A stretch of DNA of 64,000 bases from Rhexocercosporidium sp. MPI-PUGE-AT-0058 (taxonomy: Eukaryota > Ascomycota > Leotiomycetes > Helotiales): positions 1,302,001-1,366,000 of the forward strand of contig JAGTJL010000007.1 of assembly GCA_020746875.1 (NCBI GenBank). The letters are read 5' to 3'. Of the stretch, positions 1 through 10,946 are shown piece after piece; position 1 is the stretch's first letter; each line of letters opens with the position of its first letter. A program made the position numbers and the translations under genes. The notes beneath the pieces are model-generated. The model worked only from the letters and a program-made list of their open reading frames with translations. It was not told where the DNA came from and made no database searches.

Positions 1-1037
1 CTGTGAAAGGATGGCTTTCCGGATGGCAATGGTAAGCTTCGCTAATCTCCCACAGAAAGTCAACAAACACTAACAACCGTGCGCACAGGCTATTCCTCAT
101 CGAAGGTCTAGCAACTATTGTGTTTGGCGTAGTATTTTTCTTTGTCTACCAGATTGTGAGTATTTAGGCAAAGTTCACTAGGCGTTTTCTAACTTAGATG
201 TCAGTTCCACCGACTCCATACTGGCTCTCAGAGAAAGAGAAAGCTTTAGTGTGGGTCTAGACTTCCAAATGAGGTCCCTCTCTCAGCTGGGACTCACTTC
301 AAAACCCACGGGATCCATACTTCATTGAGAGATGCAATAATGTGGCTCTGGGCAAGTTTAACATTTGGGGCTTACGGAATGAGGTTCTACCAATCTACTG
401 TCATTGCAATGCTGGAATTCACATAAGTCTGAAGCCTCCAGTCTAACCTGACATCTGCTGACGAGGTTAAGCATAGCTCGGTTGAAGTTCCAACTTTTAT
501 ATCCCGACTGCTGTACCAACAATTTCTATCATCGGTATCCTTGGTTTTGAGGCCGATACTACTCACTTACCACGTCCTCTATTCCCGCTCGCGCTGCGAG
601 GAACCATCATGGCAACCTACTCCGTGCTATACACCTTTCCAAATACAAGCGGTGTCTACGCTGTGACCACAATAGCATCGTCTTGCGCTATTTCTTGGAA
701 TCCGATGATGTGGAACTCATTCTTCACACTCATCATTTCAAAATGTCCTCCCAATACCACATAGAGCGATAGTGAGTACAAACAAGAGAGAGAAGTCAAC
801 TCATATTGTCAAATTGGCGGTGCATTCGGCTCACATATTTTCAGAAGCCAGTACACCCCCAACTATATAATGAATTTCGCTATAGCAATGTCCTTGGTCG
901 GCCGTGCTACCGTGATGAATCTAATCACTTGGTCTGTCAATCAACGTACGGAGAAGGAAACCAGAATGTTCAAGTTGGCGAGGGTGAAAGCTGCAAAGAG
1001 GGCTAAGCGATTCTTGAGGGCTTTTAATTCATGCTGA
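1..1037 (+). pseudogene. Decayed MFS permease (allantoate/nicotinate permease type), 5' end outside window
   Basis: Stretches typical of the anion:cation symporter branch of the major facilitator superfamily are spread over three frames. They include GWLSGWQW joined by an intron to LFLIEGLATIVFGVV, then YWLSEKEKALVW, SLRDAIMWLWASLTFGAYG, and near the end IGGAFGSHIFRSQYTPNY followed by a basic tail (KLARVKAAKRAKRF). Family members cross the plasma membrane 12 times and import small organic anions with protons. The reading frame is broken. A stop and a one-base shift fall near 255-260, just after the WLSEKE motif, and a further stop follows the helix near 424. The middle helices can be followed only in pieces, and the acceptor before IGGAFG is not clear. 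I read it as a non-functional remnant; its start lies left of the window. Substrate cannot be told. Confidence 0.7.
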
Positions 1038-2075
1038 TAGAGGATTAAACAGAGGCATGAGCGGTTTACATGAGACGAGCCTGACAAGCGTGGTGAGGAT
1101 TTTGGTTGAGTCTAGGAAGCTCTAGGAAATCGGGGCAAGATTTATGTCTTCTCCACTGTGGAGGTAGAATAGAAAAGATTTGGTGTAGACAAGAAGGAAA
1201 AGGGTCATTTGAGACTGTTGCGCCACGTCATATCTCGCAATGCCCGCTATGAATCGATCATCGTGTTTTCGTGGGTGTCCCTTCCTCAGTCAATATAACT
1301 CTTCGCTAAATTCAGGTGAAGCCCTTGAACAATTAGCGAGCATCCGCCCCCACAGGCTTCTTCTGGACAAATTTCCAGCGAACGAACGCCGAAATACAAG
1401 GAGCTTGTCACACCCTCCTATCGCCAATATCCCTATAGCTAGAAGGAATTAACTCGAGTCTGAATTTCCACCCATCTCCCATCTCTTCTCAACCAGCAAC
1501 ATAATTCTCGACATACATCCAAGCACCACCTCCCTCATTACAGGATTCATTCACGCTTCGCATTCGCTTCCTCTAGCCCAACACCAGCGCCACCATCTAA
1601 TTCAATTCGATTATCCCGGGCACATGACACGGTCAGCAATTACGCCGCTCTAGTCCATCTCTCATTGGCTCTTCCTACTCATGGCCTCGCCTCTCATTGG
1701 CTGATGCTTACGAGGTCAACAATAGCGGCCCAAGGATGTCCCGTGGTGAGGCTATTGCATCGCATTTTAGATATCGGGGTAATAGGTGCTAGAGGGATGA
1801 TGAGAATGACGATGGTCGGTTGAGTTCTGTTTAGATAGGGAAGGGGGGTAGCTTGATCGTATAAATGGGAGAGCAGGGGAAGGGAAGGGAGTGAGATTTC
1901 TGTATTATAACGTCGCTTCCTCATTTACAGACTGCCTATTGGAAATATTTAACCCAGAACTCTTTTCAAGACCATCAATTTCCTACCAGAAATAACTACA
2001 CGTTTGAAAGAGCTACACCAAAAGCCATTGCAATTCTTCCTTTCAACACAAATACAAAGTCTCCAGCCCCTCAGA
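1038..2075. other. Intergenic, about 1.0 kb
   Basis: I see no convincing gene here. The last 100 bases are the leader of the SRPBCC-like gene that follows. Confidence 0.5.
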
Positions 2076-2665
2076 ATGACAATCGTCTCCTCCTCAACTA
2101 TCATTGCCGTGCCTCCTTCCGTAGTCCGCTCAACTGTAAGTCTCTCCCCCTCCCAACCCAAACTTTTTTATCCCACCCCTTCTCTCCCATTCCCAAGTTC
2201 CCCTTTCCTTCCAACTCCCCCAACTAATGCCCCACCAAGTTCCTCGACTGGCCCAACCTCACAACCTGGGACAAGCGCTACATGAAAACCCTAACACCCC
2301 TCCTCCCCTCCGGGTCCCCCGACCCCTCCAAAACAAGCGGCCTCTCCGTCGTCCCCGGCGATAGAGTACACGGCACGTTCTGGGGCGGCGAGGCGTATCT
2401 GGAGATCCTGGAGAATTCCGAAAGCCAGATGAGGTGGAAGGGGGTTTGGCATGGGTTGGTGGCTGTGAGGTGTTTTAGGTGGGAGGAGGTTGAGCTGGAT
2501 GGGAAGACGGGGACGAAGTTCACACAGAGTGAAGAGGCGAAGGGGTTTATGGGTGGGGTGTTGGTTGTTGATGGGTGGTTGGGAGGGAATCTGAAGAAGA
2601 AATTTGAGGAATTTAACGGGGATTTGAAGGCGTGGTGTGAGAGAGATGTGGGCGGGGGGAAGTAG
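2076..2665 (+). CDS. SRPBCC/START-like domain protein (polyketide cyclase-dehydrase type)
   Basis: Two exons, 2076-2135 and 2240-2665, encode 161 aa. The intron (2136-2239, GTAAGT...CTAAT...AAG) is phase 0 and follows residue 20. The N-terminal part (TIVSSSTIIAVPPSVV) joined to FLDWPNLTTWDKRY matches the usual opening of SRPBCC proteins: a first strand, then the two helices that line the pocket, where F-L-D-W-x-x-L-x-x-W is typical. A 'GDRVHGTFW' strand and a C-terminal long helix (NLKKKFEEFNGDLKAW) complete the fold. SRPBCC proteins bind hydrophobic ligands in a deep cavity; most fungal single-domain members have no known ligand. An upstream in-frame TTG stretch was not used because the ATG at 2076 begins the first strand. 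No signal peptide. Function remains unknown. Confidence 0.75.
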
Positions 2666-3052
2666 TGGCAGAATTGAGGTTCTGATGTGACGATGGTGGC
2701 GTGGAGAGGTTTGGAGTTGTAGATGGATGATATGATGGTGCATGGCTCATGGGAAAGACTGGCGTTTTGACGGGCATTTTTGGCGTGCATGGTTCTTGAC
2801 GAATTAATGAGGTTCGGAGCTTAGATGCATACGATATTAGGACAGCATGTTACTCTCTCGCTCTCTCTCTCAAATCCAACTTTTGGTGTTTCTAGGGAGA
2901 CTTGAAGTGTTTACTTGTCAAAAAGTTGTTCAAGGATAGCCGAGTAAGGATGGAGCCAATGTCATAGGAGCATTGCTATCTTTAAGTGAAGATGTTCATT
3001 GTGATACTATTTCCGTATCTGAGGACTCCTGCGCAATACTCGAACACCGTTC
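2666..3052. other. Convergent intergenic spacer
   Basis: Shared 3' region between two genes that end toward each other. It holds a short CT-rich run near 2848-2870 and nothing else I can support. Confidence 0.5.
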
Positions 3053-4085
3053 TCAACCACTAAAAGCATTCCTCAACCGATTCAGAATCTCCTTCGAAGT
3101 CTCCCAAGCCCTCGACTTCCTCCTCTCAGTCGTCGCCACACTCTGCCTAATCAAGACCCTCCTAACCTTCACAATATCTTCATCCGTCAACCCACACAAC
3201 GTCTTGACATACATCTCAGCTCCACCCCATTTCCTCTCCACCATCTCAAGCATAGCCAGCATACTCTCAGTTCTAGCACCAACCATCCGCTCTGCACGCT
3301 CCCTTCCGCCACCACCCGAACGAGCAAAGACTGGGCTTTTCATAAGTCGGTCTACCACGCCTTGTCGGATGGGTTGGAGGCCAATGTCTGAGAGTTTGTA
3401 TTCTTCTGCGATGACATCTGGTTTGACGCCGAGGAGAGAGAGAATAATTCCTACGAAGACGCCGGATCGGTTGTTGCCGGTTGTACAGTGGATGTAGCAT
3501 GCTGTTGGGGAGTCGGGAGACATCGCTGCTAGGTGTAAGAGCATAGTTCGACATGCTGGTGCGCCGTGGGTTAGGATCTCGGTAAACGCTTCAACGATGC
3601 CCTAGAATCAAAGTAAGAGTAAGTCTGCGATAGTGAATAGGAAACAGCGGAATGAGAGGCCAAATGTACTACACAGACGGTACTCATTGAAACACGAGAC
3701 AAGAATCTAAAGCAACTCCTACCTCTGTCCCATCGCTTGCATAAAGCACATATCTTGCTGCTGCCTTCTCAGGCGAATACTCCCCATCGGGAAACGCAGG
3801 ACACCAAACTCTCTGAATACCCTCAAGATCCTTAGACCCACCCGCTTTCTCAATCTGCCCCTTCGACCGCAGATCGAAATCCGTAGTGATTCCCAACTCT
3901 CTAAGCTTCACCACCCCTTCATCAGTCACGGTAGTAGTATCAGGACCCCTGTAAAAGACACCCTTCCGAACCGTACCCGTTACGATTCCCTTGCTATCCT
4001 CGATCGGCCAACCGCCTATGTCTCGAAAATTCGCAAGGCCAGGGATATCCACGAAGGGAGGCTGGATCTCCGCCTTGTCGGTCAT
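3053..4085 (-). CDS. Tyrosine/serine protein phosphatase (Y_phosphatase3 family)
   Basis: Two exons (4085-3723, 3601-3053) encode 303 aa; the 121-nt intron is phase 0. The N-terminal PGLANFRDIGGWP motif is the signature of the bacterial/fungal Y_phosphatase3 group, followed by 'VFYRGPDT' and 'DFDLRS', which position the general-acid region. The catalytic P-loop is HCTTGNNRSG, a CX5R motif with the nucleophile at about Cys160 and Arg166. The C-terminal half is helical (MLAMLEMVERKWGGAE). Enzymes of this group remove phosphate from tyrosine or serine in proteins, and some act on phosphoinositides; the natural substrate is not evident. No targeting signal or membrane segment, so probably cytosolic. 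All catalytic residues appear present. Family assignment is firm; physiological role is not. Confidence 0.88.
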
Positions 4086-5139
4086 GGGATCGTCACGTGG
4101 AGTTATCTCTTCAGGCGCCTGGACGACGTTCCAGTTGTTACACCGACTTTTCGAGGCTCGCCAAGATCAACAACGAGTGCCTCCCTCTGATATCCGGTAG
4201 CGATGCAACGCTTCACTCAGATCGACGATATCATTCGATTCGGCCTAATCAGGCAGAACAAGGAGATGCTACAGTACAGTCAGTCACTATCAGTGACTTC
4301 AAGCCGAAAGATAACGCTGACGCTTTATCCGGCCTCTTCTGATTCGGTTCTAGCGGTTGCTTCGACCTCGTGATCATGCATGGACATCTGCTTTAGGTTT
4401 GGAAGGTCTGGATTTCTTGCAATTGAAGAATGTTTTGTTGCACGTCTACATGCATTGATGATGCATGGGGTTGACTGGCTATCCGTTGCTCATGCAGACG
4501 TGCAGCTTTTAGGTTGCTGTCATTCGGCCAACGGGCTGCAGCTGCTGTTGGTTTGGTTCGATGCAGGCAGGCAGGCTAGAACGAGTTGGACTTGATTCTC
4601 TCCGCCATCGGATGCGTGTCTGAGTGGACGAGTGACCAGGCAACTGAGTCACTGCGGGTTTGTTGCATGTCGTATTTGAACCCCTATCCATGCGTGCATG
4701 CTGCCCGTCAAAGGAAGAGGCGGGGTGTGGGGGATGACTCGATACCCAGGTGATGAACGAGGATGGGTAAGGAGAGCTGATTGTTGGATTTTGAGGTGCA
4801 ACGGAACGGGTGGGGAATGCTCGCTTCAAATTTTAGCGAGCCTGTAGCCCCTTCCCCTGTTTTTGTGATCCTGTCGTGTTGTCCTTTTGCCCAAGAATGA
4901 GAAGGCGAGCTGCTTTGGCGAAGAAGAATGACTTTCCAAGTATCGGATCTATGCAGTGATTGTTTTATGCCGCCATATTTCTCTCAGACTATGGAGTAAA
5001 TCTAAGGAACGTGACGGACTGCTTTGATCAACCGTGGAAGAAGATCAAAAAGACACACAATTCAACATTGAACAAAGCGCAATGTCTAATAAACTCATCT
5101 ACTCCTAGTTAACATCATACCTAATCTATTCCTCAACAT
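4086..5139. other. Intergenic, about 1.05 kb
   Basis: Promoter side of the phosphatase gene and 3' side of the ThDP enzyme. Only short unsupported ORFs; no repeat or RNA gene seen. Confidence 0.5.
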
Positions 5140-7165
5140 TCAACAGCCCGAAACGACAACGGCATCAATCACAGCACTAGTGCCATTCTTCACCGATTCC
5201 ACAGCTCTCTTCAGAACATCCTCTAGATTTGACACATTGTCGACCTTCTCCGCAAAGAGATTACCGCCAGAAGCAGCTTTTGCGATACCTGCATAATCTG
5301 GCGAGGGACTGAAGTCGATATTGAGTTCCGCATTTGTGGCTTTGGATCCTAGACCATCAGGGTGGACGAGTAACATAGATCTTCTCGGTGCGTTCCATCC
5401 TGTAGAATAATCAGCTTGAGCACGTCTTCTTTGAAAGCTAATGGCGATATACCCTTGTTATTGAGAACGATAGTGAGTACCGGAATCTTGTAACGATGTG
5501 AGATCCAATACACGGATCCAGGAACCGAGAACAAGAAGGTTCCATCACCCACGATGGCAACGACGAACTTGCCCTTTCCAGCACCATTCTCATACTCAGA
5601 TGCCAGCTTGATACCCATAGCTCCACCGCCTGACCATCCAAGGCCACCACCTCCACAGTTGATCCACGATCCTGGCAGGGTGGCTTGGATATTGTCGGCT
5701 ACAAACAAAGTATTTGTTACTGCTTCGATGGCGAAAATGCTATCTTGTGGGACAAGTTGGCGGAGAGTGCGACATAGATAGCCTGTTCCGAAAGTCCCAT
5801 CCGGTTTGGGTTCGGTTGCTGCGGCGATACCAGTGAGTCGTTTGCTGTGAGATTCGGCGAGAGCGTCCCAGCGTTGTGTGTAGACTTCTGTGTTGAGCTT
5901 GTCCGAGAGGGAAGACGTGATGTAGTTTGTGAGCTGGGTTAGTGATGTGAAACTGTCAGCTCTGTATCTACTGAGGGCATTCAAGTAGAAGACAGGCATT
6001 TGACTACTGTATATTAGACAAGCTAGGACGAGAAAAAGGTGATAACTTACTTCTTGAGAGGATCGACATCAATGTGATAGATCTTGGCACCTTCCTTAGG
6101 ATGGCATTGTGTGTTGATCCAAGGAACATCTATGATGATTCTCAGTACCAAGATTAGCGGGCCTAGATATAAATGACTTACCACAATCGATAACAAGAAT
6201 AACATCCGCAGTTCTGATGGATTCATCACTACCGTATCTCAGACCAAGCCATGCCCGATGATCCGCAGGAAAGCACATGTCGCTACCTCCAGTATCCAGT
6301 ACCCTCAAACCCTTGACAGAATCCGCAAGTTTCACCAAAGCTCCAACAGAGGCATGGTTTCGACCTGTGTACCCAGCAATGACCAACGGCTCCTTAGCAC
6401 CAACCAGAGCGTCCGAAATAGTTTTCACCGCACTCTCCGTCAAAGCGGCCGGCTCAACAGGGTTCCAAAACGCACTATCAAGCTTATACGGCGTGAGATC
6501 CTCTTCCATAACCTCTCTTGCACCAGTAAGGTACACCGGACCAGCTGGTGCACTGCACGCGAACTGCAAAGCTCTATTGACCATCTGCTTGACATTCTTG
6601 CCCGTCTTGATCTCAGCGCTATATCGGCAATACTGACCCACGATGAGTTTCTGGTCCGGAACATCTTGGATCCAGTGGATGTACTCGGTTCGGGATCCGC
6701 GCATCTCTCCTTCAATTGTGTAGGGTGAGAGGCCGGCGAAAATCAGAACGGGTGCTCGTCCGCAGGAGGCGTTGTGAATGGCTGCACCGAGACCTTGCGT
6801 TCCAACATCGACGTGTACGAGCACGCATTGGGGTTTTCCGGTCAGACGAGCATAGCCATCTGCCATTGACAGCGCTACCATCTGTAGATAGACATGAGCC
6901 AGTGTTGATCTAAAGGAAAGTATGGATACGAACCTCGTTGGGACATGTTATGATCTTAGGGAAAAGACCATTCTTTTCATTCTGGCCCTTGACGATAGCT
7001 TCCATGATAGAGGGGTGATCCGATCCCAAGTTCACGAAGCAATGGGTTACCCCCGCCTGTATATTCCATCAGCTCCGCCTCTGTAAGTGATTGGTTTCGA
7101 ATAAGTAGAAAAAACAAACGAACCTCCCACAGGGCCTCGAAAAAGGCGAAAGATGCTGTATACAT
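5140..7165 (-). CDS. ThDP-dependent enzyme, acetolactate synthase-like/acyloin type
   Basis: Six exons (7165-7124, 7056-6934, 6881-6182, 6129-6051, 6003-5453, 5399-5140) give 584 aa in one frame. The three-domain plan of thiamin diphosphate (ThDP) enzymes is complete. The N-terminal pyrimidine-binding domain carries the catalytic glutamate in CPNEMVALSMADGYAR (Glu55), a central domain follows, and the C-terminal domain carries GDG (about 467-469) with NN 27 residues later (496-497), the Mg-ThDP motif. These enzymes join or cleave C-C bonds next to a carbonyl, for example pyruvate to acetolactate or aldehydes to acyloins. No mitochondrial presequence is seen, and the sequence does not read like Ilv2, so a catabolic or side-pathway role is more likely than branched-chain amino acid synthesis. 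Its head-to-head neighbour is a butanediol dehydrogenase-like gene. Benzaldehyde-lyase or oxalyl-CoA-type activity cannot be excluded. Confidence 0.85.
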
Positions 7166-7772
7166 GTTGCTGGATTTTCCCTTTCAAGCTTGAAGTTGAA
7201 GAAGAGTTTTTATGAGAAATTTCAAAGTCTGTCTGTCAATAAAGAAGAAAACTCTCTATCCCTCCACTCTTCCTCCCCAGGTATTTTATGCCAAGTGGGG
7301 CAAAATATGGCGGGGTAACATCCCACCCACCTTCGGGACATTGAACGGCACGTCAGCAGTTCTGTGATGGCATTGCGGTCAAGCCGAGGGGTGACAAAGT
7401 GATTACATGCATTGCCATTGTTGTCATTTTGCTGCCGCTGTGTTGTTCCTGGGAATCTAAATATCCTTCAAAGTCCGATTGCGAGTCGAAGAACCTGGAA
7501 GTGAGAGCGCCATCGGAGGTGGGCTGCCCTGGGCTTGAGCATCAGCCCCGGCGGAATGGCATCGCTTAACAGCTGAAATGTTCCAGTGGTCTTCCTCCTC
7601 ACTCACAACCTCTCATCCAGCTCAAGCTCATAACCAGACATGAAATAGCGTCTGACAACCTCTCATTATTCGAAGCTGGCGAATGTTTGATCCCGTACTG
7701 GTAGGAGCCGCATGAAGATGAGGGGCTTCTTCAGTCAACGCCGCTGGTTCGTCAAGCAGGTCAGGTCATGCT

Positions 7773-7794
7773 ACCTAAGTAAGCTTACCTAGGT
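7773..7794. promoter_or_regulatory. 22-bp imperfect palindrome, possible operator
   Basis: ACCTAaGTAAGCTTACcTAGGT pairs in 10 of 11 positions around a central AAGCTT. It lies in the divergent promoter, about 196 bp before the dehydrogenase ATG. A binding site for a dimeric regulator is possible; nothing proves it. Confidence 0.4.
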
Positions 7795-7896
7795 GGTCGT
7801 TGGATATCGATCTATTTCTGAAAGCATTCACTCGCCTTTGGGCCGAGACGAAGCGGCGTAAGTGAGGGGTTGAGCATCTAACTAACATCACTTCGC

Positions 7897-7906
7897 TATA
7901 TAATAA
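7897..7906 (+). promoter_or_regulatory. TATA-like box
   Basis: TATATAATAA sits 85-94 bp before the dehydrogenase start codon, a usual distance for a fungal TATA element. Confidence 0.45.
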
Positions 7907-7990
7907 AGATCTCTCTTCAGAGCCAATTGCCAACTTACTCCTATTTCCACTGTCCGATTAACTCTCAAAGCAAGCAGCCAGACAGACAAG

Positions 7991-9444
7991 ATGCGAGCAG
8001 CAAGATTTCATGGACGTGAGGATATACGAGTCGAGGAGATTGAAGAACCAAAGTGTGGAGAGGGTCAGATCAAAGTTAAGCCTGCATTCGTCGGAATCTG
8101 CGGAACCGGTACGGTACCTCCTAACCCTTTCTCCATCTCAAATCTATCCAACATTTAATTCAATCCATCAACCCACTAACTCCCTCTCACCAGACCTCCA
8201 CGAATACCTCGGCGGCCCAACCTTCGCACCCCAGACCCCGCATCCCATCACCAAAGAGACAATCCCCATAACCCTCGGCCACGAATTTTCGGGAACCGTA
8301 ACCGAAGTCGGCTCGGGAGTAACCAGCATAAAAGTCGGCCAGCGCGTCGCCGTCCAGCCCACGATCTTCGACGGTACCTGCGGCGCCTGCAAGCGCAACC
8401 TCCAGAATGTGTGCTACAACGGCGGATTCGTAGGCTTGTCAGGCTGGGGCGGTGGTCTCAGCGACGCCTGCGTCATACCCGCCGATTACGCCCTGCCCAT
8501 CCCCGACAATATCCCCTTGGATGTAGCTGCGCTGGTGGAACCTCTGTCCGTGGGCTGGCATGCGGTCTCGCAGAGCCCGTTGGAGCCCGAGAGCGATATT
8601 CTGGTTCTAGGCGGTGGTCCTATTGGTATTGCTGTCATTCTCGCGCTTCGTGCTCGAGGATGCGGGAAGATCATCGTTTCGGAACCGTCGTCCCAGCGTC
8701 AGAAGTTCGACACGCATTTCGGTGCTGACGTCGTTCTCGATCCGAGGAAAGACGATGTTGTTAAACGAGCGCAGGAGATGACCGGGGGTGAAGGTGTGGA
8801 CATTGTGTTTGATTGGTAGGTGTCTTCTTGCGGTGGAAATATCTCCATAGTGCGGGATTTGGAATCGGATCCTTTGTTTTGAACCCTCAAGACATTGAAA
8901 AAATTATACATGCTAAATTCTTGACTAGTGCGGGTGTGGCGGCTGGGCTTGCGGCAGCTTGCAAGGCGATCAAAATCAAGGGAACCATTGTGAATGTTGC
9001 GATTTGGGAGAAGGCCGTTCCGTTCCAGCCGAATGATTTGGTGGTTAGAGAGGGCAAGTATGTCGCCAGTTTAGGTTATATGAAGCAGGATTTCAAGGAT
9101 GTTATCAAAGCTCTTGGCGATGGTGAGTTCTACTCTCTTTTACTTCCCTCTCGTCCGGTATACCAGATGACTTTCGTCTCCGAGGAATCAGACGGGGTTG
9201 CTGTCAAGTTGGGTGGAGATTAGATGATTAGATTGTGGTTCCGTCTGATCGCAAAACCTATCCTCCACTATTTACCGAGAGGCAAAAAAAAAGTAAACAC
9301 AGCTAACGATAAACGATAATAGGACATATCAAACCCGCGGACATGATCACAAGTAAAGTCCCACTGGAGCGCGTAGTCGAAGACGCGATCAAGGAGTTGA
9401 TCAAGAACAAGGAGATGCATGTTAAAGTTCTTGTAGAGATCTAG
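7991..9444 (+). CDS. Zn-dependent MDR alcohol dehydrogenase, (R,R)-butanediol dehydrogenase-like
   Basis: Four exons (7991-8108, 8194-8815, 8929-9122, 9323-9444) encode 351 aa. The medium-chain dehydrogenase fold is complete. The GroES-like domain has catalytic-zinc ligands Cys37 (GICGTD), His69-Glu70 (GHEFSG) and a later glutamate (ALVEPLSVGWHA). Structural-zinc cysteines are CGAC-x7-C at about 102-113. The Rossmann motif VLGGGPIG is followed by an acidic residue (VSEPS), which favours NAD(H). FDCAGV is rebuilt across intron 2, and IAIWEK-type (VAIWEKAVPF) and GYMKQDF segments are characteristic of the 2,3-butanediol dehydrogenase group. The enzyme would interconvert acetoin or diacetyl and 2,3-butanediol in the cytosol; sorbitol or threonine dehydrogenase is a weaker alternative. 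Intron 3 is unusually long (200 nt) and holds a poly(A) tract. A ThDP enzyme able to make acetolactate or acyloins lies divergently upstream. Confidence 0.87.
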
Positions 9445-9797
9445 ACTTGCGCGCCTCGTTTTCTGACATCGGTAACCTTGTGGAGTGAATGGGTTGGTTG
9501 GACGTCACTCCACCTAAGTCTCGAGTCTCAATGTAATCTTACTATCAGAATCTTATCACAATCACATTGCAAGTTATAAAGCACAAGTAAACAAGAGTTC
9601 GAGATGAAGATGATTGAATTCAAGTCGCGATCTAACTAATAGCCAAAAACGCGCAGTCAAATCACAACAGATCCAGTCCCGACCAAAAAAAAAAAAAAAA
9701 AAAAAAAAAAGAATAATGCGATCTACCGCGCCATATCCTCCTCTCATCTTGCTGAACCAAAAAAAAAAGAGATAAACAAAAGTCAGAAGAAAGAAGC
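9445..9797. other. Convergent spacer with homopolymer
   Basis: 3' region between two convergent genes. It holds a pure A run at 9685-9710 and a shorter one near 9760-9770. Confidence 0.6.
9685..9710. repeat. Poly(A)/poly(T) tract, 26 nt
   Basis: Uninterrupted run of 26 A on the plus strand in the shared 3' region. On the minus strand it lies after the stop codon of the disordered protein gene. Length may be unreliable in an assembly. Confidence 0.9.
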
Positions 9798-10946
9798 TCA
9801 CTCCCATCTGTAAACCCCATCGTTATAAAGAACGCGATGTCTCCTATTCCCCGGCCCAACCGAAAATCTCCGTCTCGGCATCTGCCTCTCCCTCAACCTA
9901 GCCTTCAACTCCTCCTCCTCCTTCTCTACCAACCTCGCTCTCGCAACACGATCCCGCTCCTCCAATCTCCTCCTCATCTCACTCTCGCTGATCAGCGCCC
10001 GCTCCCCAGCCAAGCTCCTCTCATCACGGATAGCAAGGTTATCCAACATGCCAGTCAGCGCCTCGCTTTGGTCGATCACAGGACGGAGGAATTGTCTCTC
10101 TCGCAACGGCCGAGGTGGGATAGGCACCGCGGGTCGACGACGGATTTCCTCGTCCTGCTCGCGGATTCGCTGTTCGCGGCGGCGCGAGGCTTCTAAGGCT
10201 GCGATGCGCTCGTCGCGCTCTGCGGCGATGAGGCGCTCCTGTTCTTCTGCTTCGCGACGCGCACGTGAGTCGAAGGATGTGTGCGATGTGGAGGGCGATT
10301 CCCATTGGAAGGTCCCTCCTGTTCTGTTGTTGTTGTTTCGGCTTCTGGATTGCGAACGTGCTCGTCGTGGAACAGAACGTTCGCCTACCACGGCCCCGAT
10401 GGAGGGGACGCGGGGGTGTCTGAGGAGAGGACGCTCGTCGACGATGACGGGACGGCCGCGCTCGCGCTCTACACGTTCACGAGGAGTGGGAAGAGCGCCG
10501 TCAACGATGAAGGCTGGTGAGGCAGGTGATGAGGGCGCGGTGAAGGTTCTGAATGTCTGAGGTGGTGTTCTGGGTGTTGGGGGAGAGTCGACGATGACGA
10601 TGCGCTCTTTGCGGTGGGTGCGTGTTGGTCTCAGGGCTGGGATGTCGCTGCGTCGCTTGGATTTACGGCGATGGAGCCGTCCATCTTCAGAGGAGTAGTC
10701 GCCTGAGTGTCGGTGGTGAGATCCGCCCGAGGATCGGGGTGGTGTTTGAGGGAATGTGCGTTGGTGAGCGGTCATCATGTATTCGGTTGTGGGTTCGCCG
10801 AACTGGATCTTGCGGACGGGGTTCTCGAGCGTGGAGAGCTTCTGGCAAGGGCGTCCAGGGAGGCCGTATTGGCAGAAGGATGTTTGACGGAACTCGCTCT
10901 CCTTGCCATCGGGGTAGCGGTCGACGTAGACGTTGGTGACACACAT
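9798..10946 (-). CDS. Conserved-type basic, mostly disordered fungal protein of unknown function
   Basis: A single exon gives 382 aa from the ATG of MCVTNVYVDRYPDG. The frame stays open upstream but without convincing sequence, so this ATG is preferred. The N-terminal 55 residues (YPDGKE, two cysteine pairs FCQYGLPGRPCQ, VRKIQFGEPTTEYMM) and the last 25 residues (RRRFSVGPGNRRHRVLYND) look structured and conserved. The middle is rich in Arg, Ser and Pro, with RRRKS and SRSRSR-like runs and a predicted long helix (EEQERLIAAERDERIAALE) that may form a coiled coil. No membrane segment or signal peptide. The basic composition would suit nucleic-acid or cytoskeletal contact, but that is a guess. 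I do not recognise a named family. Confidence 0.7.
   Translation of the reverse strand: MCVTNVYVDRYPDGKESEFRQTSFCQYGLPGRPCQKLSTLENPVRKIQFGEPTTEYMMTAHQRTFPQTPPRSSGGSHHRHSGDYSSEDGRLHRRKSKRRSDIPALRPTRTHRKERIVIVDSPPTPRTPPQTFRTFTAPSSPASPAFIVDGALPTPRERVERERGRPVIVDERPLLRHPRVPSIGAVVGERSVPRRARSQSRSRNNNNRTGGTFQWESPSTSHTSFDSRARREAEEQERLIAAERDERIAALEASRRREQRIREQDEEIRRRPAVPIPPRPLRERQFLRPVIDQSEALTGMLDNLAIRDERSLAGERALISESEMRRRLEERDRVARARLVEKEEEELKARLRERQMPRRRFSVGPGNRRHRVLYNDGVYRWE

Larger units (their letters stand above)
7166..7990. promoter_or_regulatory. Divergent promoter region of the ThDP enzyme and the diol dehydrogenase
   Basis: An 825-bp spacer separates the two start codons, so both genes draw on it. 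It contains a 22-bp near-palindrome at 7773-7794 and a TATA-like element near the dehydrogenase start. No ORF here looks coding. Shared control of the two genes is inferred from geometry only. Confidence 0.55.
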
